Of a stretch of 64,000 nucleotides of DNA, positions 57,361 through 64,000 are shown piece after piece. Every line of letters starts with the position of its first letter. Within the stretch, counting starts at the first letter, position 1. Position numbers and translations under genes: made by a program. The DNA lies in contig NZ_CP044310.1 of assembly GCF_009664365.1 (NCBI RefSeq), positions 2,429,001-2,493,000 of the forward strand. Reading direction: 5' to 3'. The notes below the pieces were generated by a model, which had not been told where the DNA came from, made no database searches, and saw nothing but the letters and a program-made list of their open reading frames with translations. Source of the DNA: Paenibacillus xylanilyticus (GTDB lineage: Bacteria; Bacillota; Bacilli; Paenibacillales; Paenibacillaceae).

Positions 57361-59923
57361 ACAGGAAAACAAGGATAAATTGCGAGTTTATGAATATGCG
57401 AAGTCCCTTAATATGAGCAGCAAAGAAATTATAACCATTCTTAAAAAACTGGATATTCCCGTAAACAATCATATGAGCGTCATGGAGAATGGTTCAGTGG
57501 GTAAGGTGGAACAATTTTTTAAAGATATAAAATCCACTGCAGCATCCAAACAGAGCAGCGAGGCAAAATCAGTCGCTACTTCCTCCGTGCGCAGTGAAAA
57601 AACAGTGGACAGCAGTAAGCCGGCCGGCGGAGCGAACACGCCGAACAACAGTAATTCATCCGGTAGTCCCGTACAAACAAAAATACAACAGGAAAAGCAG
57701 GTAGGTATGAACAATAGACCAAATTCAAACAATAACAACGGCTCCCAAAGACCCAGCGGCCAAGATAGCCGCAACAGAACGAACTCTGCCCAAGGCTCCA
57801 GCCAGGGCGGACAAACAGGTAATCGCTCCAGACCTTCGCAAGGCGGACAGAGCAGTACAGCTTCACGTCCACAAGGTTCAGGACAACGTACGAACAACAG
57901 TGGTGGCGGTCAAGTAAGAAGTGCTGGACCAAGCAACACTGGCAATAGCGGCAACCGCAGCGGTGGCCAAGGACAGAACCAAGGTCAAGGTCAGCGCAGA
58001 GGCGGTCAAGGAAATTCCGGTAATAACAACGGCAACCGTTCAAACAGTGGCGGCGGCGGAGGACGTCGTTACGATGACAACCGTGGCGGCAACTTCCGCG
58101 GTAATCGTGGTGGCAAGAACAACCGTAACAGAAACCAGCAGCAGTACCAACAACGCGAGAAAATTGATAACACACCTAAGAAAATCATCGTACGTGGTGA
58201 TATGACTGTGGGTGAAACAGCGAAGCTGCTTCACAAAGATGCTTCCGAAGTTATCAAGAAACTCATTGGTATGGGTGTTATGGCTACAATTAACCAAGAG
58301 CTCGATATCGATACGATTCTTCTGCTTGCAGGCGAATTCGGTGTTGAGGTTGAAGTGAAAATTGTGGTGGAAGACGATCGCTTCGAGACTGTCGAAGAAA
58401 ATGATGATCCTGCAGATCTGCAATCCCGTCCTCCAGTTGTAACGATTATGGGTCACGTTGACCATGGTAAAACAACCCTGCTTGATGCCATTCGTTCAAC
58501 GAATGTAACGGGCGGCGAAGCTGGCGGTATCACGCAGCATATCGGTGCGTATCAGGTAGAAATCAACAACAAAAAAATTACGTTCCTGGATACACCGGGT
58601 CACGAAGCGTTTACCGCGATGCGTGCTCGTGGTGCACAAGTAACGGATATTACCATCATCGTTGTTGCAGCGGATGACGGCGTTATGCCACAGACTGTCG
58701 AGGCTATTAACCACGCAAAAGCAGCGGGGCTTCCAATTATCGTTGCGGTTAACAAAATCGATAAGCCAGGTGCAGATCCGGACAGAGTTAAACAGGAATT
58801 GACCAACTATGAACTCGTTCCGGAAGAGTGGGGCGGAGATACCATCTTTGTTAACGTTTCGGCGAAACAAAGAATGGGTCTGGAAGGTTTGTTAGAAATG
58901 ATCCTGCTCGTTGCTGAAGTGAACGAGTACAAAGCGAACCCGGACAAACGTGCCCGTGGTACAGTCATTGAAGCCGAGCTGGACAAAGGACGCGGTCCAG
59001 TTGCCCGTATTTTGGTACAGCATGGTACGTTGAAAGTTGGAGATGCCTTTGTAGCAGGTAACTGCTTCGGTCGCGTTCGTGCAATGGTGAACGACAAAGG
59101 TCGTCGTCTGAAAGAAGCTGGACCTTCTACTCCTGTAGAAATTACAGGTTTGACTGAAGTTCCAGGTGCGGGAGATCCGTTCATGGTATTCGAGGATGAG
59201 CGTAAAGCTCGTTCTATCGCTGATAAACGTGCGATTACGCAGCGTGAATCCGATCTGGGTACCAACACACGCGTAACACTGGACGATCTGTTCCAACACA
59301 TCAAAGATGGCGAAATCAAAGATCTGAATGTCATTATCAAAGGTGACGTTCAAGGTTCTGTTGAAGCATTGAAGGGTTCACTTGCCAAAATCGAGGTTGA
59401 AGGCGTACGCGTGAAGATCATTCATAGCGGTGCTGGTGCAATTACTGAATCCGACATTATCTTGGCAGCGGCATCTAACGCCATCGTGATCGGTTTCAAC
59501 GTTCGTCCTGATAATCAGGCGAAAGTAACTGCAGATCAAGAGCAGGTAGACATTCGTCTTCACCGTGTCATCTATAGCGTAATCGAAGAGATTGAACAGG
59601 CGATGAAAGGAATGCTTGATCCGATCTACAAAGAAAATGTTATCGGTCATGCTGAAGTTCGCAGCACGTTCAAAATCAGTAAAGTGGGTACCATTGCAGG
59701 ATGTATGGTTACCTCTGGTAAAATTACACGTTCTGCTGAAGCACGCTTGATTCGTGATGGCATTGTTCTTTACGAAGGTAAGCTTGATTCACTGAAACGT
59801 TACAAGGATGATGCCAAAGAAGTAGCTCAAGGCTACGAATGTGGTATTACTCTTGATAACTATAACGATCTCAAAGAAGGCGACGTTATCGAAGCCTTTG
59901 TTATGGAGACGGTACAACGATAA
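57353..59923 (+). CDS. infB: Translation initiation factor IF-2
   Basis: An 856-residue IF2 GTPase that brings fMet-tRNA to the 30S subunit. An N-terminal IF2N-type piece (residues 1-55) precedes a disordered region of about 200 residues extremely rich in Gly, Asn, Ser, Gln and Arg. A second IF2N segment ([20 protein letters not shown]) follows. The G domain has [27 protein letters not shown] and NKIDKP; domains II-IV complete it. The TTG start overlaps ylxQ and follows GGAGGTGGAG. Confidence 0.97.
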   Translation: MSKQENKDKLRVYEYAKSLNMSSKEIITILKKLDIPVNNHMSVMENGSVGKVEQFFKDIKSTAASKQSSEAKSVATSSVRSEKTVDSSKPAGGANTPNNSNSSGSPVQTKIQQEKQVGMNNRPNSNNNNGSQRPSGQDSRNRTNSAQGSSQGGQTGNRSRPSQGGQSSTASRPQGSGQRTNNSGGGQVRSAGPSNTGNSGNRSGGQGQNQGQGQRRGGQGNSGNNNGNRSNSGGGGGRRYDDNRGGNFRGNRGGKNNRNRNQQQYQQREKIDNTPKKIIVRGDMTVGETAKLLHKDASEVIKKLIGMGVMATINQELDIDTILLLAGEFGVEVEVKIVVEDDRFETVEENDDPADLQSRPPVVTIMGHVDHGKTTLLDAIRSTNVTGGEAGGITQHIGAYQVEINNKKITFLDTPGHEAFTAMRARGAQVTDITIIVVAADDGVMPQTVEAINHAKAAGLPIIVAVNKIDKPGADPDRVKQELTNYELVPEEWGGDTIFVNVSAKQRMGLEGLLEMILLVAEVNEYKANPDKRARGTVIEAELDKGRGPVARILVQHGTLKVGDAFVAGNCFGRVRAMVNDKGRRLKEAGPSTPVEITGLTEVPGAGDPFMVFEDERKARSIADKRAITQRESDLGTNTRVTLDDLFQHIKDGEIKDLNVIIKGDVQGSVEALKGSLAKIEVEGVRVKIIHSGAGAITESDIILAAASNAIVIGFNVRPDNQAKVTADQEQVDIRLHRVIYSVIEEIEQAMKGMLDPIYKENVIGHAEVRSTFKISKVGTIAGCMVTSGKITRSAEARLIRDGIVLYEGKLDSLKRYKDDAKEVAQGYECGITLDNYNDLKEGDVIEAFVMETVQR

Positions 59924-59948
59924 GCAAGGAAGCATGAGGTGAACAACT

Positions 59949-60308
59949 ATGGCCAAGATTCGTACAGGTAGAGTGGGCGAGCAGATCAAGAAAGAATTGA
60001 GCGTGCTCATCCAGTCCGAACTGAAAGATCCACGTATCGGCTTCATTACCGTAACAGGTGTCGACGTGACTAACGACTTGTCGCAAGCCAAAGTTTATCT
60101 GAGTGTCTTCGGTGAACAGGAGCAAAAGGATAACTCGCTTAAAGCACTGGATAAAGCAAATGGATTTTTGCGTTCCGAGCTGGGCAAGCGAATTAGACTT
60201 CGCCATGTACCTGAATTGATATTCAAGATCGACGAATCGATCGCTTATGGTAGCCGGATTGAGAAGCTGCTTGGCGACATCGGTACCGACAAGAACGAAT
60301 CCCAGTAA
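59949..60308 (+). CDS. rbfA: Ribosome-binding factor A
   Basis: A 119-residue KH-type 30S maturation factor. [38 protein letters not shown] and [20 protein letters not shown] are diagnostic. It follows infB by 25 bases. Confidence 0.97.
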   Translation: MAKIRTGRVGEQIKKELSVLIQSELKDPRIGFITVTGVDVTNDLSQAKVYLSVFGEQEQKDNSLKALDKANGFLRSELGKRIRLRHVPELIFKIDESIAYGSRIEKLLGDIGTDKNESQ

Positions 60309-60327
60309 CAGCATAAAGGAGACGGCA

Positions 60328-61305
60328 ATGCACACTTATGAACAGGCGCTTCAGGCAGGAAAGCAATTCCTGCTGGAGCATGATGATTACCTGGTCGTGT
60401 CGCATGTACAGCCGGACGGTGACGCAGTCAGCTCGACGGTAACAGTGGGCTGGCTGCTGTCATGTCTGGGGAAGACATTCACGATGATCAATGAAGGTGA
60501 AATCCCGCAGCGTATGCGTTTTTTGTGGAATGCTGACGAGATCGTGAACATGACCGAACAACCACCGCAGCGTAAATATAAAGCAGTGATTTGTGTAGAC
60601 TGTGCAGACTTTGCAAGAGTGGGCCTAACTCGCCATTATTTCGAAGAAGATGCTGTTATTCTAAATATTGATCACCATCCCACCAATGATGCTTATGGAA
60701 CGGTTAATATCATTAAGCCGGATGCAGCAGCTACTGCCGAGATCCTGTTTGATTTTGTAAACATGTTCCCGGTGACGTTGAATCAAGATGCTGCAACGGC
60801 TATCTATACAGGGCTGCTTACGGATACAGGCGGGTTCCGGTACGCGAATACCAGTCCCAATGTAATGACAACAGCATCCAAATTGCTGGAGCACGGTGTA
60901 AATGGACCGTACCTTGCGCAAATTTTGCTTGAACAGGTTACGCTTCCCCAAGTTCGGGTTTTGAATCAGGCGCTTTCGAGTCTGCAAATGACAGAGGATG
61001 GAAAAATTGCCTGGGTGGTTATTACGCCGGAAGATATGATTGCTTGTGGAGCGGCTAACGAGGATCTTGAAGGCGTTGTAAACTATCCCCGTAATATTCA
61101 AGGGGTAGAAGTGGGGATTTTTTTCAAAGTCATCAACAATAACGCGGTAAAAGTGTCTCTTCGTTCGGCAGGTAAAGTTGATGTTGCAGCGCTTGCACAG
61201 ACATTTGGCGGAGGAGGCCACGTACTGGCTGCCGGGTGTCGTGTGGAAGGTGAGTTGGAAGAGATTGTAGCCAAAGTGCTGAAGCAGGTGAATGCGCAAT
61301 GGTAA
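60328..61305 (+). CDS. nrnA: Bifunctional nanoRNase / pAp phosphatase NrnA (DHH family)
   Basis: A 325-residue DHH-DHHA1 phosphoesterase. VSHVQPDGDAVSST supplies metal ligands. NIDHHPTNDAYG is the DHH motif, and FGGGGHVLAAGCRVEG belongs to DHHA1. It degrades short oligoribonucleotides and hydrolyses pAp. The ATG at 60328 after AAAGGAGAC is chosen; the frame upstream lies inside rbfA. It overlaps truB by seven bases. Confidence 0.95.
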   Translation: MHTYEQALQAGKQFLLEHDDYLVVSHVQPDGDAVSSTVTVGWLLSCLGKTFTMINEGEIPQRMRFLWNADEIVNMTEQPPQRKYKAVICVDCADFARVGLTRHYFEEDAVILNIDHHPTNDAYGTVNIIKPDAAATAEILFDFVNMFPVTLNQDAATAIYTGLLTDTGGFRYANTSPNVMTTASKLLEHGVNGPYLAQILLEQVTLPQVRVLNQALSSLQMTEDGKIAWVVITPEDMIACGAANEDLEGVVNYPRNIQGVEVGIFFKVINNNAVKVSLRSAGKVDVAALAQTFGGGGHVLAAGCRVEGELEEIVAKVLKQVNAQW

Positions 61306-62222
61306 AACCACTTGAAGGGATTTTGCCTGTATACAAGCCTGCAGGCTTCACCTCGCATGATGTTGTTGCCAAAATGCGACGCATTCTGAAAATGAAGCGT
61401 ATTGGACATACCGGAACGTTGGACCCACAAGTTACTGGTGTACTTCCGCTCTGCCTTGGACGGGCCACAAGGGTAGTCGAATACATGCAGGAACTTCCAA
61501 AAGAGTACTTGGCAACACTACGCTTGGGCCTGTCTACGGACACGGAGGATCTGACAGGTGAGGTTGTTGAACGTTCGGAAGATCCAGTCCAAGTTACCGA
61601 AGAACAGGTGCTTGAGGTCCTGAAACAGTTTAAGGGTACAATTTCGCAGGTTCCACCCATGTATTCAGCGGTAAAAGTCGACGGTAAACGTCTGTACGAG
61701 CTTGCACGTGAAGGCAAAACAGTGGAGCGTAAGAGCCGTGAGGTTACGATTTACGAGATTGAACTGACCGGAATCGAAACGCATGGCGATACGACAGATA
61801 TTTCCTTCCGTGCTTTATGTTCCAAAGGGACATATATTCGAACATTGTGCGTAGATATCGGCCGAGAACTGGGATACCCATCTACCATGGTACAGCTTGA
61901 GCGTACCATTTCTGCGGGAATTACAGCGGATCGGTGTTTGCGATTTGAGGATGTGGAGCAGCACATGTCCGCAGATACGCTGGCTGAAGTGCTGATTTCG
62001 GTAGATGATGCCGTTGACTACATGCCTGCCCATAAAGTTCCAGAGGATAACACCAAAGGCGCTCTCCAAGGTCAGAAATTGTCTGCACGTTTATTGGAGC
62101 CGCCCGTGGAACAGCCAGGGCTTCTGCGGTTATATGCTCAGGATGGCACATTTCTCGGTATTTTCGAACGGGATGAACATAAACCAACAGTTCGAGCTGT
62201 TAAGGTTTTTTTACCGGAATAA
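61299..62222 (+). CDS. truB: tRNA pseudouridine-55 synthase TruB
   Basis: A 307-residue synthase. GILPVYKPAGFTSHDVVAKM opens the protein. The catalytic Asp is D42 in GHTGTLDPQVTGVLPLCLGR. YSAVKVDGKRLYELAREGK and the PUA-like C-terminus follow. It modifies U55 in the T-loop, next to the U54 made by TrmFO of this window. Confidence 0.97.
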   Translation: MVKPLEGILPVYKPAGFTSHDVVAKMRRILKMKRIGHTGTLDPQVTGVLPLCLGRATRVVEYMQELPKEYLATLRLGLSTDTEDLTGEVVERSEDPVQVTEEQVLEVLKQFKGTISQVPPMYSAVKVDGKRLYELAREGKTVERKSREVTIYEIELTGIETHGDTTDISFRALCSKGTYIRTLCVDIGRELGYPSTMVQLERTISAGITADRCLRFEDVEQHMSADTLAEVLISVDDAVDYMPAHKVPEDNTKGALQGQKLSARLLEPPVEQPGLLRLYAQDGTFLGIFERDEHKPTVRAVKVFLPE

Positions 62223-62292
62223 AGAGGCCTTGAGTTTAGGTTCATGTGATGTTAAGCTCGGTCTATTAAGTGAAATGCAGGTGAATGATTGT

Positions 62293-63231
62293 ATGAAAAC
62301 CGTAATGCTAACGTATCCGCAGACATTAACTTCCGATGAATTGCGTAGACAACCCCAGGTGCTGGCCATTGGCCAATTTGACGGAATGCATCTCGGACAT
62401 GCAAGCGTCATTCTGTCAGCTGTCCGTATTGCTCGTGAAAAGGGCATGCAGTCAGCGGTAATGACCTTCCATCCGCATCCGAAGGAAGTCATGCGCAAAG
62501 GCGATTATGAAGGTTATTTGACGCCCCTGAGAGATAAGGAAGATATCTTGGCAGAGATGGGCGTTGACGTGTTATATGTTGTGGAGTTTAATGAAGAATT
62601 TTCACATCTGACACCGGAGCAGTTTGTACATGATCTGTTGATTCCGCTTCAGACACGAACGGCGGTCGTTGGCTTTGACTTCCGCTTTGGTCACAAGGGA
62701 GCCGGCGATGAACAGATGCTTCGCTCGCTCGGCGGCAGTGAGATGGCTGTGGAAACTGTGCCTCCTTTCCTGCTTAATGGGGAGAAGGTCAGCAGTTCAT
62801 TAATTCGTGGTTTGCTTAAACGTGGAGAAATGGATGAGGCAAGTCAGTGGCTTGGACGTCCTTACAGTATCAGAGGAACCGTTATCCACGGAGAGAAACG
62901 CGGCCGGACCATTGGTTTCCCTACTGCCAATCTCGAGTTGACAGATCATTATGTGGCACCAGCAAAAGGTGTGTATGCTGTACGCGTATATCATGGTGAA
63001 CAGTCGTTGCGAGGGGTAATGAACCTCGGTGTGAAGCCTACGTTCCACGATAGCGGGATGAAGCCTACATTTGAAGTACATGTGCTTGATTTTGAAGGGC
63101 ATCTCTATGATGAGGAACTGAAGGTAGAACTGGTTCACTATATTCGGGAAGAACGCAAGTTTGACTCCATCGACGCTCTGATCAGCCAGATTCGGGAAGA
63201 TGCTTTGACTGCGGCAAGACTCTTAGGTTGA
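62293..63231 (+). CDS. ribF: Bifunctional riboflavin kinase / FAD synthetase
   Basis: A 312-residue RibF. The FMN adenylyltransferase half has VLAIGQFDGMHLGHASVI. The kinase half has RPYSIRGTVIHGEKRGRTIG with FPTANLEL and the C-terminal MNLGVKPTF. It makes FMN and FAD; TrmFO is one FAD user. The frame is open far upstream inside truB. AGGTGA eight bases before fixes the ATG at 62293. No terminator is obvious before the rpsO promoter. Confidence 0.95.
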   Translation: MKTVMLTYPQTLTSDELRRQPQVLAIGQFDGMHLGHASVILSAVRIAREKGMQSAVMTFHPHPKEVMRKGDYEGYLTPLRDKEDILAEMGVDVLYVVEFNEEFSHLTPEQFVHDLLIPLQTRTAVVGFDFRFGHKGAGDEQMLRSLGGSEMAVETVPPFLLNGEKVSSSLIRGLLKRGEMDEASQWLGRPYSIRGTVIHGEKRGRTIGFPTANLELTDHYVAPAKGVYAVRVYHGEQSLRGVMNLGVKPTFHDSGMKPTFEVHVLDFEGHLYDEELKVELVHYIREERKFDSIDALISQIREDALTAARLLG

Positions 63232-63257
63232 AATTCTGAGTAAAATGTATGTTTACA

Positions 63258-63287
63258 TTTACTTTGGTTAGGCAACTATGATATAAT
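63258..63287 (+). promoter_or_regulatory. rpsO promoter
   Basis: TATAAT at 63282-63287 with TTTACT (63258-63263) 18 bases upstream. A transcription start near 63294 would begin just before the leader hairpin. Confidence 0.7.
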
Positions 63288-63294
63288 GTACTAC

Positions 63295-63312
63295 GTTGTC
63301 GTTTGAGACAAC
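63295..63312 (+). promoter_or_regulatory. Hairpin at the start of the rpsO leader
   Basis: GTTGTC (63295-63300) and GACAAC (63307-63312) form a 6-bp stem with loop GTTTGA, followed by further pairing (AACC/GGTT). In Firmicutes S15 binds its own leader; this could be part of that site. The identity of the RNA class is not determined. Confidence 0.45.
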
Positions 63313-63390
63313 AGACAACCTTGGCTTGGTTGCACGCTCTCACCGGCGGTAACGAGGCTAATGGCGATTATAATGAAGGAGGTGAATAGG

Positions 63391-63660
63391 ATGGCATTGA
63401 CTCAAGAACGTAAACAACAACTGATCGACGAGCACAAAACTCATGAGTCCGATACTGGATCACCTGAGGTGCAAGTTGCTATCCTTACGGAAAACATCAG
63501 AAGTTTGACAGACCACTTGCGTACGCATAAGAAAGACCACCACTCACGTCGTGGACTTTTGAAAATGGTAGGTCAACGTCGTAAGCTTTTGGCTTACGTG
63601 AAAAACAAAGATGTTAAACGTTACAGCGCACTGATCGAGAAACTCGGATTGCGTCGTTAA
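63391..63660 (+). CDS. rpsO: 30S ribosomal protein S15
   Basis: An 89-residue S15. [40 protein letters not shown] and [20 protein letters not shown] are diagnostic. The frame extends up to 63361, but AAGGAGGTGAATAGG directly before 63391 shows the true ATG. pnp follows after two terminator-like hairpins. Confidence 0.98.
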   Translation: MALTQERKQQLIDEHKTHESDTGSPEVQVAILTENIRSLTDHLRTHKKDHHSRRGLLKMVGQRRKLLAYVKNKDVKRYSALIEKLGLRR

Positions 63661-63682
63661 TTATCGTACATGTTTTCAAAAC

Positions 63683-63749
63683 CAACCTGGCTGTTTTCCG
63701 TCGTTCCTCTGTATTGAGGGACAAGCGGAGTTTACAGCCGGGTTGTTTT
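63683..63749 (+). terminator. First terminator between rpsO and pnp
   Basis: CAACCTGGCTGT (63683-63694) pairs with ACAGCCGGGTTG (63734-63745), eleven Watson-Crick pairs and one wobble, then TTTT. The loop carries a smaller CCTC/GAGG stem. Read-through would feed pnp. Confidence 0.8.
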
Positions 63750-63784
63750 GTAGATGAACATGTTGCCATATATTTGTAGATGAC

Positions 63785-63808
63785 AGCTCCGCAAGGAGCT
63801 TTTGTTTT
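63785..63808 (+). terminator. Second terminator between rpsO and pnp
   Basis: AGCTCC, GCAA tetraloop, GGAGCT (63785-63800), then TTTGTTTT. A compact, stable terminator only 36 bases after the first. Confidence 0.8.
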
Positions 63809-63893
63809 GCAAGTTAATGAATGCAGGACAAGCAGGAAATACTGAGAAAATGCAGAATCCAATGTGTTAGGAACGATTAGAAGGAGGGATTTC

Positions 63894-64000
63894 ATGGAAA
63901 AGCGTGTTGAAATGCAGCTTGGTGGAAGAACGCTTGTGCTTGAAACAGGACGTTTGGCTAAACAGGCAAATGCTGCTGTTAAAGTAACATACGGAGATAC
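63894..64000 (+). CDS. pnp: Polynucleotide phosphorylase, N-terminal fragment
   Basis: The ATG at 63894 follows AAGGAGGG (63881-63888). The 35 visible codons begin [20 protein letters not shown] followed by [16 protein letters not shown], the start of the first RNase PH domain. PNPase degrades RNA 3'-5' with phosphate. The gene is cut by the window edge, and the rpsO-pnp order is standard. Confidence 0.93.
   Translation, partial: MEKRVEMQLGGRTLVLETGRLAKQANAAVKVTYGD

Noticed and set aside
57469..58175. Antisense ORFs and low-complexity frames over the infB linker
   Set aside because: They arise from the repetitive GGN/CAA codons of the disordered IF2 region.
62005..62292. Upstream extension of the ribF frame
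   Set aside because: The extension lies inside truB and has no family similarity. AGGTGA before the ATG at 62293 gives a normal RibF N-terminus.

Overview
This window is a continuous piece of a low-to-mid GC Firmicute chromosome in which every gene I can support lies on the + strand. The gene order (sucCD-dprA-topA-trmFO-hslVU, a fla/che supercluster, then rpsB-tsf-pyrH-frr-uppS-cdsA-dxr-rseP-proS-polC-rimP-nusA-rnpM-ylxQ-infB-rbfA-nrnA-truB-ribF-rpsO-pnp) is the Bacillales backbone. The short hook protein, FliY, CheC/CheD, FlbD/SwrD, a SwrB-like protein and many TTG starts fit a Paenibacillus-type organism. The genus is my inference; no species marker is present.

Layout. (1) 1-8739: end of sucC, then sucD, dprA, topA, trmFO, hslV, hslU. 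Compared with B. subtilis, the recombinase gene (codV/xerC) before hslV and codY after hslU are both absent. (2) 8740-9727: an AT-rich stretch of about 1 kb with no credible gene. It holds a SigD-like promoter, two terminators and, just before flgB, a perfect Spo0A box inside a palindrome. (3) 9728-41257: a 31.5 kb run of tightly packed or overlapping flagellar and chemotaxis genes: rod, MS-ring, switch, export ATPase, hook, export gate, FlhF/FlhG, CheB/A/W/C/D and SigD. It ends with a DUF342 protein and three small accessory proteins, and a strong terminator closes it. (4) 41376-50298: translation (rpsB, tsf, frr), UMP kinase, isoprenoid, phospholipid and cell-envelope genes, a site-2 protease and an archaeal/eukaryal-type prolyl-tRNA synthetase. 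(5) 50445-63231: polC, then the rimP-nusA-infB operon running through rbfA, nrnA, truB and ribF. (6) rpsO and the first codons of pnp.

How the parts work together. The fla/che cluster encodes almost the whole hook-basal body, the export machine, the chemotaxis signalling core and the sigma factor for late genes. The upstream non-coding region is the obvious place for its control. The distal half couples translation initiation and elongation (IF2, RbfA, RimP, S2, EF-Ts, RRF, S15) to RNA metabolism (NusA, RnpM, NrnA, PNPase). Several intergenic gaps here carry intrinsic terminators or hairpins that probably set the relative output of neighbouring genes.

No transposon, CRISPR array, tRNA, rRNA or prophage is visible. 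The most unusual items are the non-coding region before flgB, the nested hairpin between sucC and sucD, the archaeal-type ProRS, and a group of poorly characterised proteins at the end of the fla/che operon.
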